DNA of 64,000 nucleotides. Source: DATEDA01 sp963754305 (GTDB lineage Bacteria; Pseudomonadota; Gammaproteobacteria; Burkholderiales; SG8-39). Where the stretch lies: the NCBI GenBank assembly GCA_963754305.1, contig CAVWFR010000034.1, positions 1-64,000 of the forward strand, written 5' to 3'. The notes under the pieces were generated by a model. It saw nothing but the letters and a program-made list of their open reading frames with translations, had not been told where the DNA came from and searched no databases. Shown piece by piece: positions 49,089 to 61,146 of this stretch; position 1 is the stretch's first letter; every line of letters begins with the position of its first letter. The translations under genes and the position numbers were made by a program.

Positions 49089-50035
49089 TCCTCGATCTCC
49101 TCGTTCAGCTCGGCGAGGTCGCGCTCGTGCTGGCGCTCGCGCCGCTCCTCGCCGGCTACGTACGCAAGGTCAAGGCCCGCCTGCTTCGCCGGCAGGGACC
49201 GCCCGTCGTCCAGCCGTACCGCGATCTCGCGCGACTGATCCGCAAGGAGGTCGTGCTGGCGGACAACGCCTCCTGGGTGTTCCGCGCCACGCCTTACCTC
49301 GTCTTCGCCACGACCTGGGTGGCCGCAGCACTGGTGCCGACCTTCGCGTCGGGGCTGGTGGTGAGTTACGCCGCCGACATGATCGCCATCGTGGCGCTGC
49401 TCGGCAGCGCGCGCTTCATGCTCGCGCTGGCGGGGCTCGACGTCGGCACGAGCTTCGGCGGGATCGGTTCGAGCCGCGAGATGATGATCGCCTCGCTCGC
49501 CGAGCCGGCGATGCTGATGGTCGTGTTCACGCTGTCGCTGCTGGCCGGCTCCACGCAGCTGTCGTCGATCGCGGCATTCATGCAGGGCCCGCAGGTCGGC
49601 CTGCGGGTGTCGCTCGCACTGGCGCTGGTCGGGCTCGTCATGGTCGCCATCGCCGAGAATGCGCGGATCCCGGTCGACAACCCGGCGACCCATCTCGAGC
49701 TGACGATGGTGCACGAAGCCATGATCCTCGAGTACTCCGGTCGCCACCTGGCGTTGATCGAAGCGGCCTCATTCCTGAAGCTGCTCCTTTACCTGTCCGT
49801 CGTCGCCTGCGTTTTCATTCCCTGGGGGGTCGCGGTGTCCGGGGAGGGTTTCGCCGCCTATCTCATCGGGATCGCGACATACGTCGCGAAACTCCTCGCC
49901 GCGGGGTTCCTGCTCGCCGTGTTCGAGACCGCGATCGCGAAGATGCGCGTCTTCCGCGTCCCCGAGTTCCTGGGGGCGGCATTGATGCTCGGCCTGCTCG
50001 CAGCGCTGCTCCTCTTCGTGTCACGGGTCACGTGA
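49079..50035 (+). CDS. Ehr-like complex 2: HyfC/HycD (NuoH-like) membrane subunit
   Basis: This 318-residue NuoH/HyfC-family protein is the same length as copy 1. The start MELILDLLVQLGEVALVLAL overlaps the end of the HyfB-type gene. It has GTSFGGIGSSREMMIASLAE, ENARIPVDNPATHLELTMVH and EAMILEYSGRHLALIEAASF, nearly identical to copy 1 in these blocks. The membrane-peripheral junction is therefore conserved in both complexes. The stop overlaps the next start (TGATG). Confidence 0.93.
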   Translation: MELILDLLVQLGEVALVLALAPLLAGYVRKVKARLLRRQGPPVVQPYRDLARLIRKEVVLADNASWVFRATPYLVFATTWVAAALVPTFASGLVVSYAADMIAIVALLGSARFMLALAGLDVGTSFGGIGSSREMMIASLAEPAMLMVVFTLSLLAGSTQLSSIAAFMQGPQVGLRVSLALALVGLVMVAIAENARIPVDNPATHLELTMVHEAMILEYSGRHLALIEAASFLKLLLYLSVVACVFIPWGVAVSGEGFAAYLIGIATYVAKLLAAGFLLAVFETAIAKMRVFRVPEFLGAALMLGLLAALLLFVSRVT

Positions 50036-50697
50036 TGGATCGCCTCGCGCTGGACGTTGCACATCTCTTCGCCGGCGGGCTGGTCCTGGTGAGCTTCATG
50101 CTGCTCTACCAGGACCGCATGTTCTCGCTGCTGAACATATTCGCCCTGCATGCGCTGGTCGTCTCGCTTTCGGTCGCGTGGCAGGCGTACATCCAGCAGG
50201 CGCCCCATCTCTACATCACCGCCGGGATCGCGCTCGTCGTCAAGGCGCTCGTGATCCCCGTGGTGCTCCATCGCATCATCGTGCGGCTCGGGATCCATCG
50301 AAGCATCGAGCAGGTGGTCGGCATCGGACAGACGATGCTCGCGGGGATCGGGCTGGTCGCGCTGTCCATCATGGTCATGCTGCCGATCACGGCCGAGGCC
50401 GGAACGCTCGCCCGGGAAGACCTGGCGTTCGCGCTGTCGGTCATCCTGCTCGGCCTGCTGATGATGGTCTCCCGGCGCAACGCCCTGAGCCAGGTGATCG
50501 GCTTCATGTCGATCGAGAACGGGCTGATCCTCGCCGCCACCGGCGCCAAGGGGATGCCGCTCGTCGTGGAGATCAGCGTCGCGTTCTCGATCCTCGTCGC
50601 CCTCATCGTGATCGGCATCTTCCTGTTCCGCATCCGCGAGCGGTTCGACACCATCGACGTTCACGCCCTCGACCAGGTCCGCGGGGAGCGCCCGTGA
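50035..50697 (+). CDS. Ehr-like complex 2: HyfE-type membrane subunit
   Basis: This 220-residue HyfE-like protein begins MDRLALDVAHLFAGGLVLVS; an alternative GTG is one codon upstream. It has about seven helices, QVIGFMSIENGLILAATGAK with the conserved Glu, and the end ALIVIGIFLFRIRERFDTID, matching copy 1. It is translationally coupled on both sides: the next gene starts at a GTG that overlaps its stop. Confidence 0.9.
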   Translation: MDRLALDVAHLFAGGLVLVSFMLLYQDRMFSLLNIFALHALVVSLSVAWQAYIQQAPHLYITAGIALVVKALVIPVVLHRIIVRLGIHRSIEQVVGIGQTMLAGIGLVALSIMVMLPITAEAGTLAREDLAFALSVILLGLLMMVSRRNALSQVIGFMSIENGLILAATGAKGMPLVVEISVAFSILVALIVIGIFLFRIRERFDTIDVHALDQVRGERP

Positions 50698-52142
50698 CCG
50701 AGCCGGGCACGGTTCTCGTCGGCGCCATCCTGACCATCCCCGCACTGAGCGCGGTGCTGCTCGCCGTGCTGCCCGATGACCGGACGGCCGGACGCCTCAA
50801 CGTCCTGGCGACGTCGCTGACCCTTCTCTCGGCGGCCGGGCTCTTCATCGAGCGTCCGTCTCCGGGGCCGTTCCTGATCGTGGACGACCTCAACGTCGTG
50901 TTCATCGTGCTGAACACCTTCGTCGGGTTCACGACCAGCGTGTTCAGCGCCAGTTACATCGCGCACGAGCTCGAGACGGGGCGGCTTTCCCCGGCTTATC
51001 TGCGCTTCTACCACGCGATGTACCAGACGCTCATGTTCGCAATGAACCTGGCGCTGCTGTCCAACAACGTGGGGCTGATGTGGGTCGCGGTCGAGCTCGC
51101 GACGCTGACGACGGTGCTGATGGTCGGGATCTACCGCACGCCGGCGGCGCTCGAGGCGGCGTGGAAGTACTTCCTGCTCGGCAGCGTCGGCATCGCGCTC
51201 GCCCTGTTCGGAACAATCCTGGTCTACCTCGCGGCGCGCTCGGTGGTCGGCGAAGGGCTGGATGCGATGGCCTGGAACGTGCTCGTGGAGCGGGCCCCCG
51301 CGTTCGATCCGGCGATTCTCAACCTCGCGTTCGTGTTCCTCCTGCTCGGCTACGGGACAAAGGTCGGGCTCGTGCCGCTGCACGCGTGGCTGCCCGATGC
51401 GCACGCGGAGGGGCCGACGCCGATCTCGGCCGTGCTGTCGGGCCTGCTGCTGAACGTCGCGCTCTTCGCGGTGCTGCGCTTCAAGACCATCATGTCGGCG
51501 AACCCCGGCGCGCTGGCGCCCGGGCCGCTGATGGTATCGCTCGGATTGCTCTCGGTGGTGTTTGCGTCGTTCATGCTGTACCGCCGCCACGACATCAAGC
51601 GCATGTTCGCGTACTCGTCGATCGAGCACATGGGGATCATCACGTTCGCGTTCGGCATGGGCGGTCCGCTGGCGAACTTCGCCGGCCTGCTGCACATGAC
51701 CCTGCACAGCCTCACCAAATCGGCCATCTTCTTCTGCGTGGGCCACATCTCGCAGATCAAGGGAACGCAGCAGATGTCCGAGATCCGCGGGCTCACGGTG
51801 TCCCACCCCGTGCTCGGCTGGGGCCTCGCGCTCGGCGTTGTCGCCATCGTCGGTCTTCCGCCCATGGGGATCTTCATGAGCGAGTTCCTGATCGTGACTT
51901 CCACTTTCGCGCGCGCGCCGGTGCTCGCCGTGGTGCTGGGCTTGAGCCTGCTCGTGGCGCTGGGCGCGCTCCTCGCGCGCCTGAACGGACTCGCGTTCGG
52001 CGCTCCGCACGGGACCGACGCGCCGTCGCAGGCTTCGTTCGTGCCGGTGTTCGCCCACCTCGCCCTCGTTCTCGCGGCCGGCATATGGCTTCCGCCCGCG
52101 GTCGTGGCGTGGTTCCAGCACGTCGCGAGCATGTTGAGCTGA
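50694..52142 (+). CDS. Ehr-like complex 2: HyfF-type proton-translocating subunit
   Basis: This 482-residue antiporter-like subunit is paralogous to the one at 43486. It shows WVAVELATLTTVLMVGIYRT, GYGTKVGLVPLHAWLPDAHA, RRHDIKRMFAYSSIEHMGII and NFAGLLHMTLHSLTKSAIFF. All key channel Glu, Lys and His residues are kept, so it should still translocate ions. It starts at GTG overlapping the HyfE-type stop and is 5 bases before the large-subunit gene. Confidence 0.92.
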   Translation: MTEPGTVLVGAILTIPALSAVLLAVLPDDRTAGRLNVLATSLTLLSAAGLFIERPSPGPFLIVDDLNVVFIVLNTFVGFTTSVFSASYIAHELETGRLSPAYLRFYHAMYQTLMFAMNLALLSNNVGLMWVAVELATLTTVLMVGIYRTPAALEAAWKYFLLGSVGIALALFGTILVYLAARSVVGEGLDAMAWNVLVERAPAFDPAILNLAFVFLLLGYGTKVGLVPLHAWLPDAHAEGPTPISAVLSGLLLNVALFAVLRFKTIMSANPGALAPGPLMVSLGLLSVVFASFMLYRRHDIKRMFAYSSIEHMGIITFAFGMGGPLANFAGLLHMTLHSLTKSAIFFCVGHISQIKGTQQMSEIRGLTVSHPVLGWGLALGVVAIVGLPPMGIFMSEFLIVTSTFARAPVLAVVLGLSLLVALGALLARLNGLAFGAPHGTDAPSQASFVPVFAHLALVLAAGIWLPPAVVAWFQHVASMLS

Positions 52143-52147
52143 CCGGA

Positions 52148-53665
52148 ATGAGAACGCTCGGCGAAACCATTCGTGCCGGTCAGCTGGTCGAGGAACATCG
52201 GCCTTGGCCGCGCGTGGTCCTGAGCCGCGAGCGCTGGCAGGAGGCGGCGCATCGCCTGCAGTCCGGCGAATGGGCGTTGCTCGGGCTCTGGGGCGAGCGC
52301 GAGCTCGTGCACATGGCCGTGATCGAGGGCGAGACGACCGAGTGCGGCGTTCTCAGCCTGGCGTGCGAGGGAAATCGGTTCCCGTCGGTCGGCCGGTCGC
52401 ATCCGCCGGCCATTCGCCCGGAGCGGGCCCTGCGCGACCTCGTGGGGTTGGAGCCCGAGGGTCTCCCGGACACGCGAACGTGGCTCGACCACGGCAAGTG
52501 GAACCTCCGACATCCGCTCGGCGCTCGCGACGCTGCCGCCGCGCCGGAAGCCTATCGGTTCCTGCCGGCGGAAGGCGAGAGCCTGCACCAGATCCCGGTC
52601 GGTCCGGTGCACGCCGGGATCATCGAGCCCGGCCACTTCCGCTTCGCGGCGAGCGGCGAGACCATCGTGCGCCTCGAGGAGCGGCTCGGGTACGTGCACA
52701 AGGGAATCGAATCGCTCATGGCCGGTGCTTCCATCGCGCGGGCGGCAGTGCTGGCCGGGCGCGTCTCCGGCGACAGCACGGTCGCCGGCAGCCTGGCCTT
52801 CGCCCGGGCGGTCGAGACGGCGATCGGGGTGGAGGTTCCGCCACGGGCGGCATGGCTGCGCGCGCTGATGGCCGAGCTCGAGCGGCTCGCGAATCACTTC
52901 GGCGACATCGGCGCCATCTGCAACGACGCGGCGTTCGCGATGATGCATGCGCAGTGCGGGCTCCTCCGCGAGCACGTGCTGCGGACGGCGGCCGCCTGTT
53001 TCGGCCACCGGCTCATGATGGACTGCGTGATTCCCGGCGGGATCCGGTCCGACCTGCCGGGCGACGGCGAGCGACGGGTGCTCGCGCTCGTCGCGCTCGT
53101 GCGCGGGAGTTTTCCGGAGCTCGTCGAGCTGTACGACAATACCGCGTCGCTCCAGGACCGCACCGTCGGCACGGGAATCCTCGCGCCGGCGCTCGCCAGG
53201 CAGTTTGCGGCTGGCGGCTACGTCGGCCGCGCGTCGGGGCGCGACTTCGATGCGCGACGCACGCCGGGCTATGCGCCGTACCACGAGCTGCGGTTCGACG
53301 TGCCGGTCCTCGAAGAGGGCGACGTGAATGCGCGCGTCTGGATCCGCATCCGCGAGGTCGAGCAGAGCCTGGCGCTGCTCGGCGAGATCCTCCGCCGGCT
53401 CCCGTCGGGATCGATTTTCGCCCCGCCGCCGACGCCTGCAGCCGCCGGCGCCCGCGAGGGCGTGGCGCTGGTCGAGGGTTTTCGCGGCGACGTCCTCGCG
53501 TGGGTGCGGATCGGCGGCGACGGCAACGTCGAGCGTTGCCACATCCGCGACCCGTCGTGGTTCCAGTGGCCGCTGCTCGAGGCGGCGGTCGAAGGCAACA
53601 TCGTCGCCGATTTCCCGCTCTGCAATAAGTCCTTCAACTGCTCGTATGCGGGCCACGACCTCTAG
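52148..53665 (+). CDS. Ehr-like complex 2: HyfG-type large subunit (NuoC/NuoD fusion) without Ni ligands
   Basis: This 505-residue protein is paralogous to the product at 44984. The NuoC-like N-terminal part (1-130) is strongly diverged. The NuoD-like part has HQIPVGPVHAGIIEPGHFRF and LEERLGYVHKGIESLMAGAS. The CGxC position again reads SGDS (Ser207-Ser210), and the C-terminus is CNKSFNCSYAGHDL, with two Cys that do not fit DPCxxC. The same two Cys-to-Ser changes in both copies suggest the loss predates the duplication and that the site has another function. Confidence 0.92.
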   Translation: MRTLGETIRAGQLVEEHRPWPRVVLSRERWQEAAHRLQSGEWALLGLWGERELVHMAVIEGETTECGVLSLACEGNRFPSVGRSHPPAIRPERALRDLVGLEPEGLPDTRTWLDHGKWNLRHPLGARDAAAAPEAYRFLPAEGESLHQIPVGPVHAGIIEPGHFRFAASGETIVRLEERLGYVHKGIESLMAGASIARAAVLAGRVSGDSTVAGSLAFARAVETAIGVEVPPRAAWLRALMAELERLANHFGDIGAICNDAAFAMMHAQCGLLREHVLRTAAACFGHRLMMDCVIPGGIRSDLPGDGERRVLALVALVRGSFPELVELYDNTASLQDRTVGTGILAPALARQFAAGGYVGRASGRDFDARRTPGYAPYHELRFDVPVLEEGDVNARVWIRIREVEQSLALLGEILRRLPSGSIFAPPPTPAAAGAREGVALVEGFRGDVLAWVRIGGDGNVERCHIRDPSWFQWPLLEAAVEGNIVADFPLCNKSFNCSYAGHDL

Positions 53666-53676
53666 GGTGAGCGACG

Positions 53677-54222
53677 ATGCGTAGATTGCTGTTGAAGAGT
53701 CTTGTGCACGGGCCGCTGACGGAGGCCGCGCCCGCCAGCGACGAGGCCGCAGTCGCGGAGCTGGCGGCGCGCGTGAATCAGGTCTCGCGCAAGCGGCTGG
53801 GGCGCACGCTAGCCATCCGCGAGGTCGACGCGGGATCCTGCAACGGCTGCGAGCTCGAGATCCATGCGCTCAACAACGTCCTCTATGACCTGGAGCGATT
53901 CGGTCTGCGCTTCGTGGCTTCTCCGCGCCATGCCGACGTGTTGCTGGTGACCGGTCCGGTCACGACGAACATGCGCGAAGCGCTCGAACGCACCTACCGG
54001 GCGACGCCCGGTCCGAAGTGGGTGGTGGCAGTGGGAGACTGTGCGCGCGACGGCGGGGTATTCGCCGGTAGCTATGCCTGCGTCGGCGGCGTCTCGGACG
54101 TCATCCCGGTCGACCTCCACGTCCGCGGGTGTCCCCCGTCCCCGATCGTCCTGCTCAGGGGACTGCTCGCGCTGCTCGAGAGCGTAGCGGCCGATGTGCC
54201 ACCGAGCGGCAACGAAGTCTGA
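53677..54222 (+). CDS. Ehr-like complex 2: HyfI/NuoB-type [4Fe-4S] small subunit
   Basis: This 181-residue NuoB/HyfI homologue carries cluster ligands Cys55 and Cys58 in VDAGSCNGCELEIH, Cys122 in AVGDCARDGG and Cys152 in VRGCPPSPIVL. Compared with copy 1 the region after GDC has lost the second Cys (GDCGCSGG versus GDCARDGG), which is not a ligand in NuoB. It lies 11 bases after the large subunit and 14 bases before a small membrane protein gene that probably completes the operon. Confidence 0.94.
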   Translation: MRRLLLKSLVHGPLTEAAPASDEAAVAELAARVNQVSRKRLGRTLAIREVDAGSCNGCELEIHALNNVLYDLERFGLRFVASPRHADVLLVTGPVTTNMREALERTYRATPGPKWVVAVGDCARDGGVFAGSYACVGGVSDVIPVDLHVRGCPPSPIVLLRGLLALLESVAADVPPSGNEV

Positions 54223-54236
54223 CCGCTGGAGAACGC

Positions 54237-54680
54237 ATGGCCCTGGAGCTCCCGCTGCCGTTCATCGGCTGGTTCTTCACAATGGGGAGCGTACTCGCGC
54301 TCGCGGTCGGCGCGATGCTGATCATCGCGCTGCACCGAGGCGACGAGCGCTCGCGCGGCGTCCTGGCACGGACGGCGTGGAACGACATGGCGCTCTTCGG
54401 GATCTGGTTCCTCGGCCTCGCCGGCGGCATCGGCGTGCTGCAGCTCCGGCCGTGGGGGCGGCATCTGCTCGAGTTCTTCTGCTGGACGCTGATGGCGCTC
54501 GTGTTGCTGTCCGCGGCGACACGGCTCCAGGCGTACAAGCGGCTGCCGGCGGAGGAGCGCGTGAGCTGGATCGGCGCGATCTCGGGCGTCGCGCTGGTGC
54601 TGATCCCGGTGCTGGCGATCTGCGGCGCGACCATCGTCACCTTGCGGAGCGAAGGGACGCGTGCGGCGTTTGGCGGCTAG
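54237..54680 (+). CDS. Small integral membrane protein ending the Ehr-like operon
   Basis: This 147-residue protein starts MALELPLPFIGWFFTMGSVL after TGGAGAA. It has about four hydrophobic helices, with a charged loop HRGDERSRGVLARTAWND and a cytoplasmic-looking QAYKRLPAEERVSWIG loop. I recognise no family. The 14-base spacing and same direction suggest it is a seventh component, an assembly factor or a quinone-side subunit of the second complex. Copy 1 has no equivalent. Confidence 0.75.
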   Translation: MALELPLPFIGWFFTMGSVLALAVGAMLIIALHRGDERSRGVLARTAWNDMALFGIWFLGLAGGIGVLQLRPWGRHLLEFFCWTLMALVLLSAATRLQAYKRLPAEERVSWIGAISGVALVLIPVLAICGATIVTLRSEGTRAAFGG

Positions 54681-54694
54681 CCGGGCCCGTTCGG

Positions 54695-55111
54695 CTACGG
54701 CTTGATGTACGCGTAGCCCTCTTTCTGCTGGAGCTGCGCGATCCGGGCCACCCCTGAGGGCACATACTGCACCTCGGGGATGAACTGGTTCTCCTCGAGC
54801 TTGCGGTTGCGCAACGTGATGCGGCAGACCTCGAAGCTCACGCCTTGAGCCTTCAGGTCCTCGACGATCACGCTGTACGGGTTCTTGTTGGGATCTTGCG
54901 CGCCGTTCATCAGGAAATCCACGCCTTCGGCGTGGGCGACGACGACGATCTTTGCCTTCGGATCCACCTCGAGGTGGTTACGGACGTTGCGCAGGCCCTT
55001 GGTCGCCTGCGCAAGGCCGGCGTCGAAGTGGTAGATCACCTTGTCCTGCGCGGCGGCGACGCCGACAACCGCGAGCGCGGCAACGGCGGCGAGCATCTCG
55101 AGCATTCTCAT
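54695..55111 (-). CDS. Periplasmic DsrE-like protein
   Basis: This 138-residue protein has a cleavable signal peptide (MRMLEMLAAVAALAVVGVAA, ending AQ). The mature part is a DsrE/DsrF-like fold: VIYHFDAGLAQATKGLRNVRN, AKIVVVAHAEGVDFLMNG, and Cys near residue 97 in VSFEVCRITLRNRKLEENQF. Exported DsrE-like proteins are common next to sulfur or c-type cytochrome genes; their role is mostly unknown. It converges with the Ehr-like operon (14 bases between stops) and is divergent from acylphosphatase. GGAGC precedes the ATG. Confidence 0.85.
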   Translation of the reverse strand: MRMLEMLAAVAALAVVGVAAAQDKVIYHFDAGLAQATKGLRNVRNHLEVDPKAKIVVVAHAEGVDFLMNGAQDPNKNPYSVIVEDLKAQGVSFEVCRITLRNRKLEENQFIPEVQYVPSGVARIAQLQQKEGYAYIKP

Positions 55112-55159
55112 GGTCGGGCTCCGATTGACAATTCTGCGCGGCGGCGTCCAAATCCGCGG

Positions 55160-55429
55160 GTGGCAAAGCATCTCATCATCTCGGGGCGAGTGCAGGGCGT
55201 CGGCTACCGCGCGTCGATGGTCGACGAGGCGCGACGCCTCGGCGTCGGCGGCTGGGTGCGCAACCGCCGCGACGGCTCCGTCGAAGCAGTGGTGGACGGC
55301 GATGCCGCGGCGGTCGCGGCGATCGTCGAGTGGGCGCGGCGCGGGCCGTCGGGAGCCGGTGTGATGAATGTCGCAGCAGCGGACACCGACGGGACCTTCG
55401 ACGGCTTCGACTGGCTTCCGACGGCTTGA
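55160..55429 (+). CDS. acyP: Acylphosphatase
   Basis: This 89-residue enzyme hydrolyses acyl phosphates such as carbamoyl phosphate or 1,3-bisphosphoglycerate. It starts at GTG (AKHLIISGRVQGVGYRASMV). The active-site loop GRVQGVGYR holds the phosphate-binding Arg, and the catalytic Asn is in GGWVRNRRDGSVEAVVDG. Length and fold pattern are standard. It lies alone, divergent from the DsrE-like gene by 48 bases. Confidence 0.95.
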   Translation: MAKHLIISGRVQGVGYRASMVDEARRLGVGGWVRNRRDGSVEAVVDGDAAAVAAIVEWARRGPSGAGVMNVAAADTDGTFDGFDWLPTA

Positions 55430-55499
55430 GGGCGCCCCGAGGCGTTTCTCGTGTAGCCTTCGACTCGATTCGCGTTGAGCCGGTCGTCCGCGCCGGTCA

Positions 55500-56075
55500 C
55501 TACCGCCGTAGCCGCGGAATCATCCGTCCGAGCACGTTGTCCTTCCGGACGAAGTAGTGGAACAGCGCCGCGGCCACGTGCACCACAATGAGCAGCACGA
55601 GCAGTCGCGCCAGCAGGCCGTGCACGAAGAAGGCGGTCTTGGCGGCCTCCTTGTCCGGCGCAACGACGCCCGGCAGCGAGAACAACCCGAAGATGTCGAG
55701 CGCCGGAAAGAGCGAGATACCCACGTAGCCAGCGACCGGCACGCAGATCAGCAGGACGTACATGCCCCAATGGTTCAGGCGGCTCGCGAGCCGCTGCCAG
55801 GGCGCGATGGTCGGCTCGTCGGCCGGCGCGCCGCGGGTCAGCCGGTAGGCGAGCCGCCAGAGGACGACGAGCAGGATCGTCACGCCGACGACCTTGTGGC
55901 CGTTGTAGAGCGCACCGGTCAGCTTGTCAAACACGTTCAACGTGTTGCCCCGATACGTCATGTACAGCCCGACCGGGAGCTGAACGGCGACCAACGCCAC
56001 AGTGAGCCAGTGAAGGAGGCGCGCCGTGCGCCTGTAGATCTCGACCGGTGCCCGACCTGCCGGCGTTTCTTCCAT
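55500..56075 (-). CDS. Cytochrome b561
   Basis: This 191-residue diheme inner-membrane cytochrome of the bacterial b561 (CybB) family moves electrons to or from quinone. The chosen start is ATG at 56075 (MEETPAGRAPVEIYRRTARL), preceded by GGAGGT. Four helices carry conserved His: RLLHWLTVALVAVQL, NGHKVVGVTILLVVLWR, LNHWGMYVLLICVPVAGY and HGLLARLLVLLIVVHVAAAL. The final tail reads HYFVRKDNVLGRMIP. It points away from the secreted glycosidase-like gene. Confidence 0.94.
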   Translation of the reverse strand: MEETPAGRAPVEIYRRTARLLHWLTVALVAVQLPVGLYMTYRGNTLNVFDKLTGALYNGHKVVGVTILLVVLWRLAYRLTRGAPADEPTIAPWQRLASRLNHWGMYVLLICVPVAGYVGISLFPALDIFGLFSLPGVVAPDKEAAKTAFFVHGLLARLLVLLIVVHVAAALFHYFVRKDNVLGRMIPRLRR

Positions 56076-56160
56076 TCCGACCTCCACTCGATGAGATGCT
56101 TGCGCCAGCGACAGCGCTCGACCGCCGGTTTGGGCTGCGAGGTCGCCGGCGACGCCGATC

Positions 56161-56177
56161 GGCGCTATGTTAGCGCC
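56161..56177. promoter_or_regulatory. Perfect palindrome in the divergent cytochrome b561/glycosidase-like promoter region
   Basis: GGCGCTATGTTAGCGCC has two 7-base arms around TGT. It lies 86 bases upstream of the cytochrome b561 start and 78-94 bases upstream of the glycosidase-like start. Its size and place fit an operator for a dimeric regulator acting on both genes. Confidence 0.45.
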
Positions 56178-56254
56178 ACACCGCGCCGTCAGAGTCTTCC
56201 CGGCCAGTCAGGCGCGCCCCCATGCCCAGACGAGCGCTTGTCATCATCGGCACT

Positions 56255-57487
56255 ATGCATAGCGCCTGGCGCCTTGCCTGCTTCGCGTTGCTGCTCGCTG
56301 CGCCATGGGCATGCAGCGCTGAGGTCGCGATCCGTGGTGAAGCCATATTGGTCGAAGGCCGCCCGTTCCGCATTCAAGGTGCATCGGGCCGAACGCAGCT
56401 CGATATGCTGAAGGCGCTCGGTGCGAACACCGTTCGCACCTACGGCGACGAGACCGAGCAGGTGCTGCGCGAGGCCGCGCGGCTCGACCTGAAGGTGATC
56501 GCCGGCTTGTGGCTCGAGCCGCCGCGGCGCGGTTTCGACTATCGGAATCGCATCGCGGTCGAAGCGCAGCTCAAAGCGATCGCCGCGCTCGTCGAGCGTC
56601 ACAGGAGTCATCCGGCCCTGCTCATGTGGGGCATCGGAAACGAAGTCGAAGCCGAGCTGACCGACGATGCGCTCGTCTGGCCTGCGATCGGGGAAGCGGC
56701 GCGTCTGGTGAAATCGCTCGACCGGGCGCATCCGACGATGGCGGTGTTGGCCGAGACCGGCGGCGACAAGGTGCGGAAGCTCAGGGAGCGGGCCCCGAGC
56801 ATCGACGTGCTCGGTGTCAATGCCTACGGCGATGCGTTGCTCACCGTGCCCGACCGCGTGCGCGCACAAGGGTGGACCGGACCGATCGTGGTGAGCGAGC
56901 TGGGCGCGCTCGGCCAGTGGCAGGCGGGCAAGACGGCCTGGGGCGCGCTCCTGGAACCCTCCAGCACAGCGAAAGCCGCCGCGCTGCGCCGTTACTTTCC
57001 GGCGGTCGCGCCCAAGACAGCGGGACACTTGGTTTTCCTATGGGGTTACAAGCAGGAAGTGACGCCGACCTGGCACAGCTTGCTGCTGCCGAGCGGGGAA
57101 TGGACCGAAGCCGCCGAGGCGATGGCGCAAGCGTGGAACGGGCAGACGCCGGGGGGCAATCGCGCGCCGCGCATCACGCGCATCGTCCTGGATCCTGCGG
57201 CGGCGTGGCGGCGATCCCAATCCGGGCGTGCAATCCTCGATGCGCATGATCCCGATGGCGATGCGATCGCGGTCGAGTGGACCGTGATGGCGGAGAGCAC
57301 CGAGCTCAAGAAGGGCGGCGACGCAGAAGCGCGTCCCGCCGAGTTTCCGCGTGCAGTGCGGCGTGTCGATGCACAGCGCGTCGCCATCGGCGGTTTGGCG
57401 CCGGGAGACTATCGCGTGTTCGCCACGGTGCGCGACGGCAAGGGCGCCGCAGCGACGGCGAATCTGCCGTTCCGCGTCGGCGAGTGA
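56255..57487 (+). CDS. Secreted glycoside-hydrolase-like (TIM barrel) protein
   Basis: This 410-residue protein has a signal peptide (MHSAWRLACFALLLAAPWAC) from the ATG at 56255; an earlier in-frame ATG at 56222 is possible. Residues about 20-290 resemble a GH2/GH5 clan-A barrel: GANTVRTYGDET, LLMWGIGNEVEAELTDD (acid/base Glu), DVLGVNAYGDALL and GPIVVSELGALGQW (nucleophile Glu). GHLVFLWGYKQEVTPTWH follows. The C-terminal 90 residues form an immunoglobulin-like domain with DAHDPDGDAIAVEWTV. The substrate is unknown; a role in periplasmic or extracellular glycan turnover is likely. Confidence 0.8.
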   Translation: MHSAWRLACFALLLAAPWACSAEVAIRGEAILVEGRPFRIQGASGRTQLDMLKALGANTVRTYGDETEQVLREAARLDLKVIAGLWLEPPRRGFDYRNRIAVEAQLKAIAALVERHRSHPALLMWGIGNEVEAELTDDALVWPAIGEAARLVKSLDRAHPTMAVLAETGGDKVRKLRERAPSIDVLGVNAYGDALLTVPDRVRAQGWTGPIVVSELGALGQWQAGKTAWGALLEPSSTAKAAALRRYFPAVAPKTAGHLVFLWGYKQEVTPTWHSLLLPSGEWTEAAEAMAQAWNGQTPGGNRAPRITRIVLDPAAAWRRSQSGRAILDAHDPDGDAIAVEWTVMAESTELKKGGDAEARPAEFPRAVRRVDAQRVAIGGLAPGDYRVFATVRDGKGAAATANLPFRVGE

Positions 57488-57532
57488 GGTTCTCAGCGCA
57501 GCGGCCCGTCGCGCGCGTGGCGACGGCGTTCG

Positions 57533-60976
<3,444 letters not shown>

Positions 60977-61146
60977 GGCAGAGCGCGAGGAAACCGCGCG
61001 TGGATTCTATCAACGCGCGATCGACGCAGAATCAGCGCGTTCAGAGCGCTGCCAACCCGGTCTCGCGAAATCGTGCGCGACAGTTGCCTCGCACTCGACC
61101 AGTAGTGTAGAAAGGGAACCGTATCAGCAACTTGCAGGTAACCACG

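Noticed and set aside
39795..54222. Annotation as true hydrogenase-4 or formate hydrogenlyase
   Set aside because: Both large subunits lack all four nickel-coordinating cysteines, and no formate dehydrogenase or maturation genes are nearby.
39795..54222. Annotation as respiratory complex I (nuo)
   Set aside because: No NuoE, F, G, I, A or J genes are present, and the HyfB-type C-terminus and HyfE-type subunit are specific to the hydrogenase-related branch.
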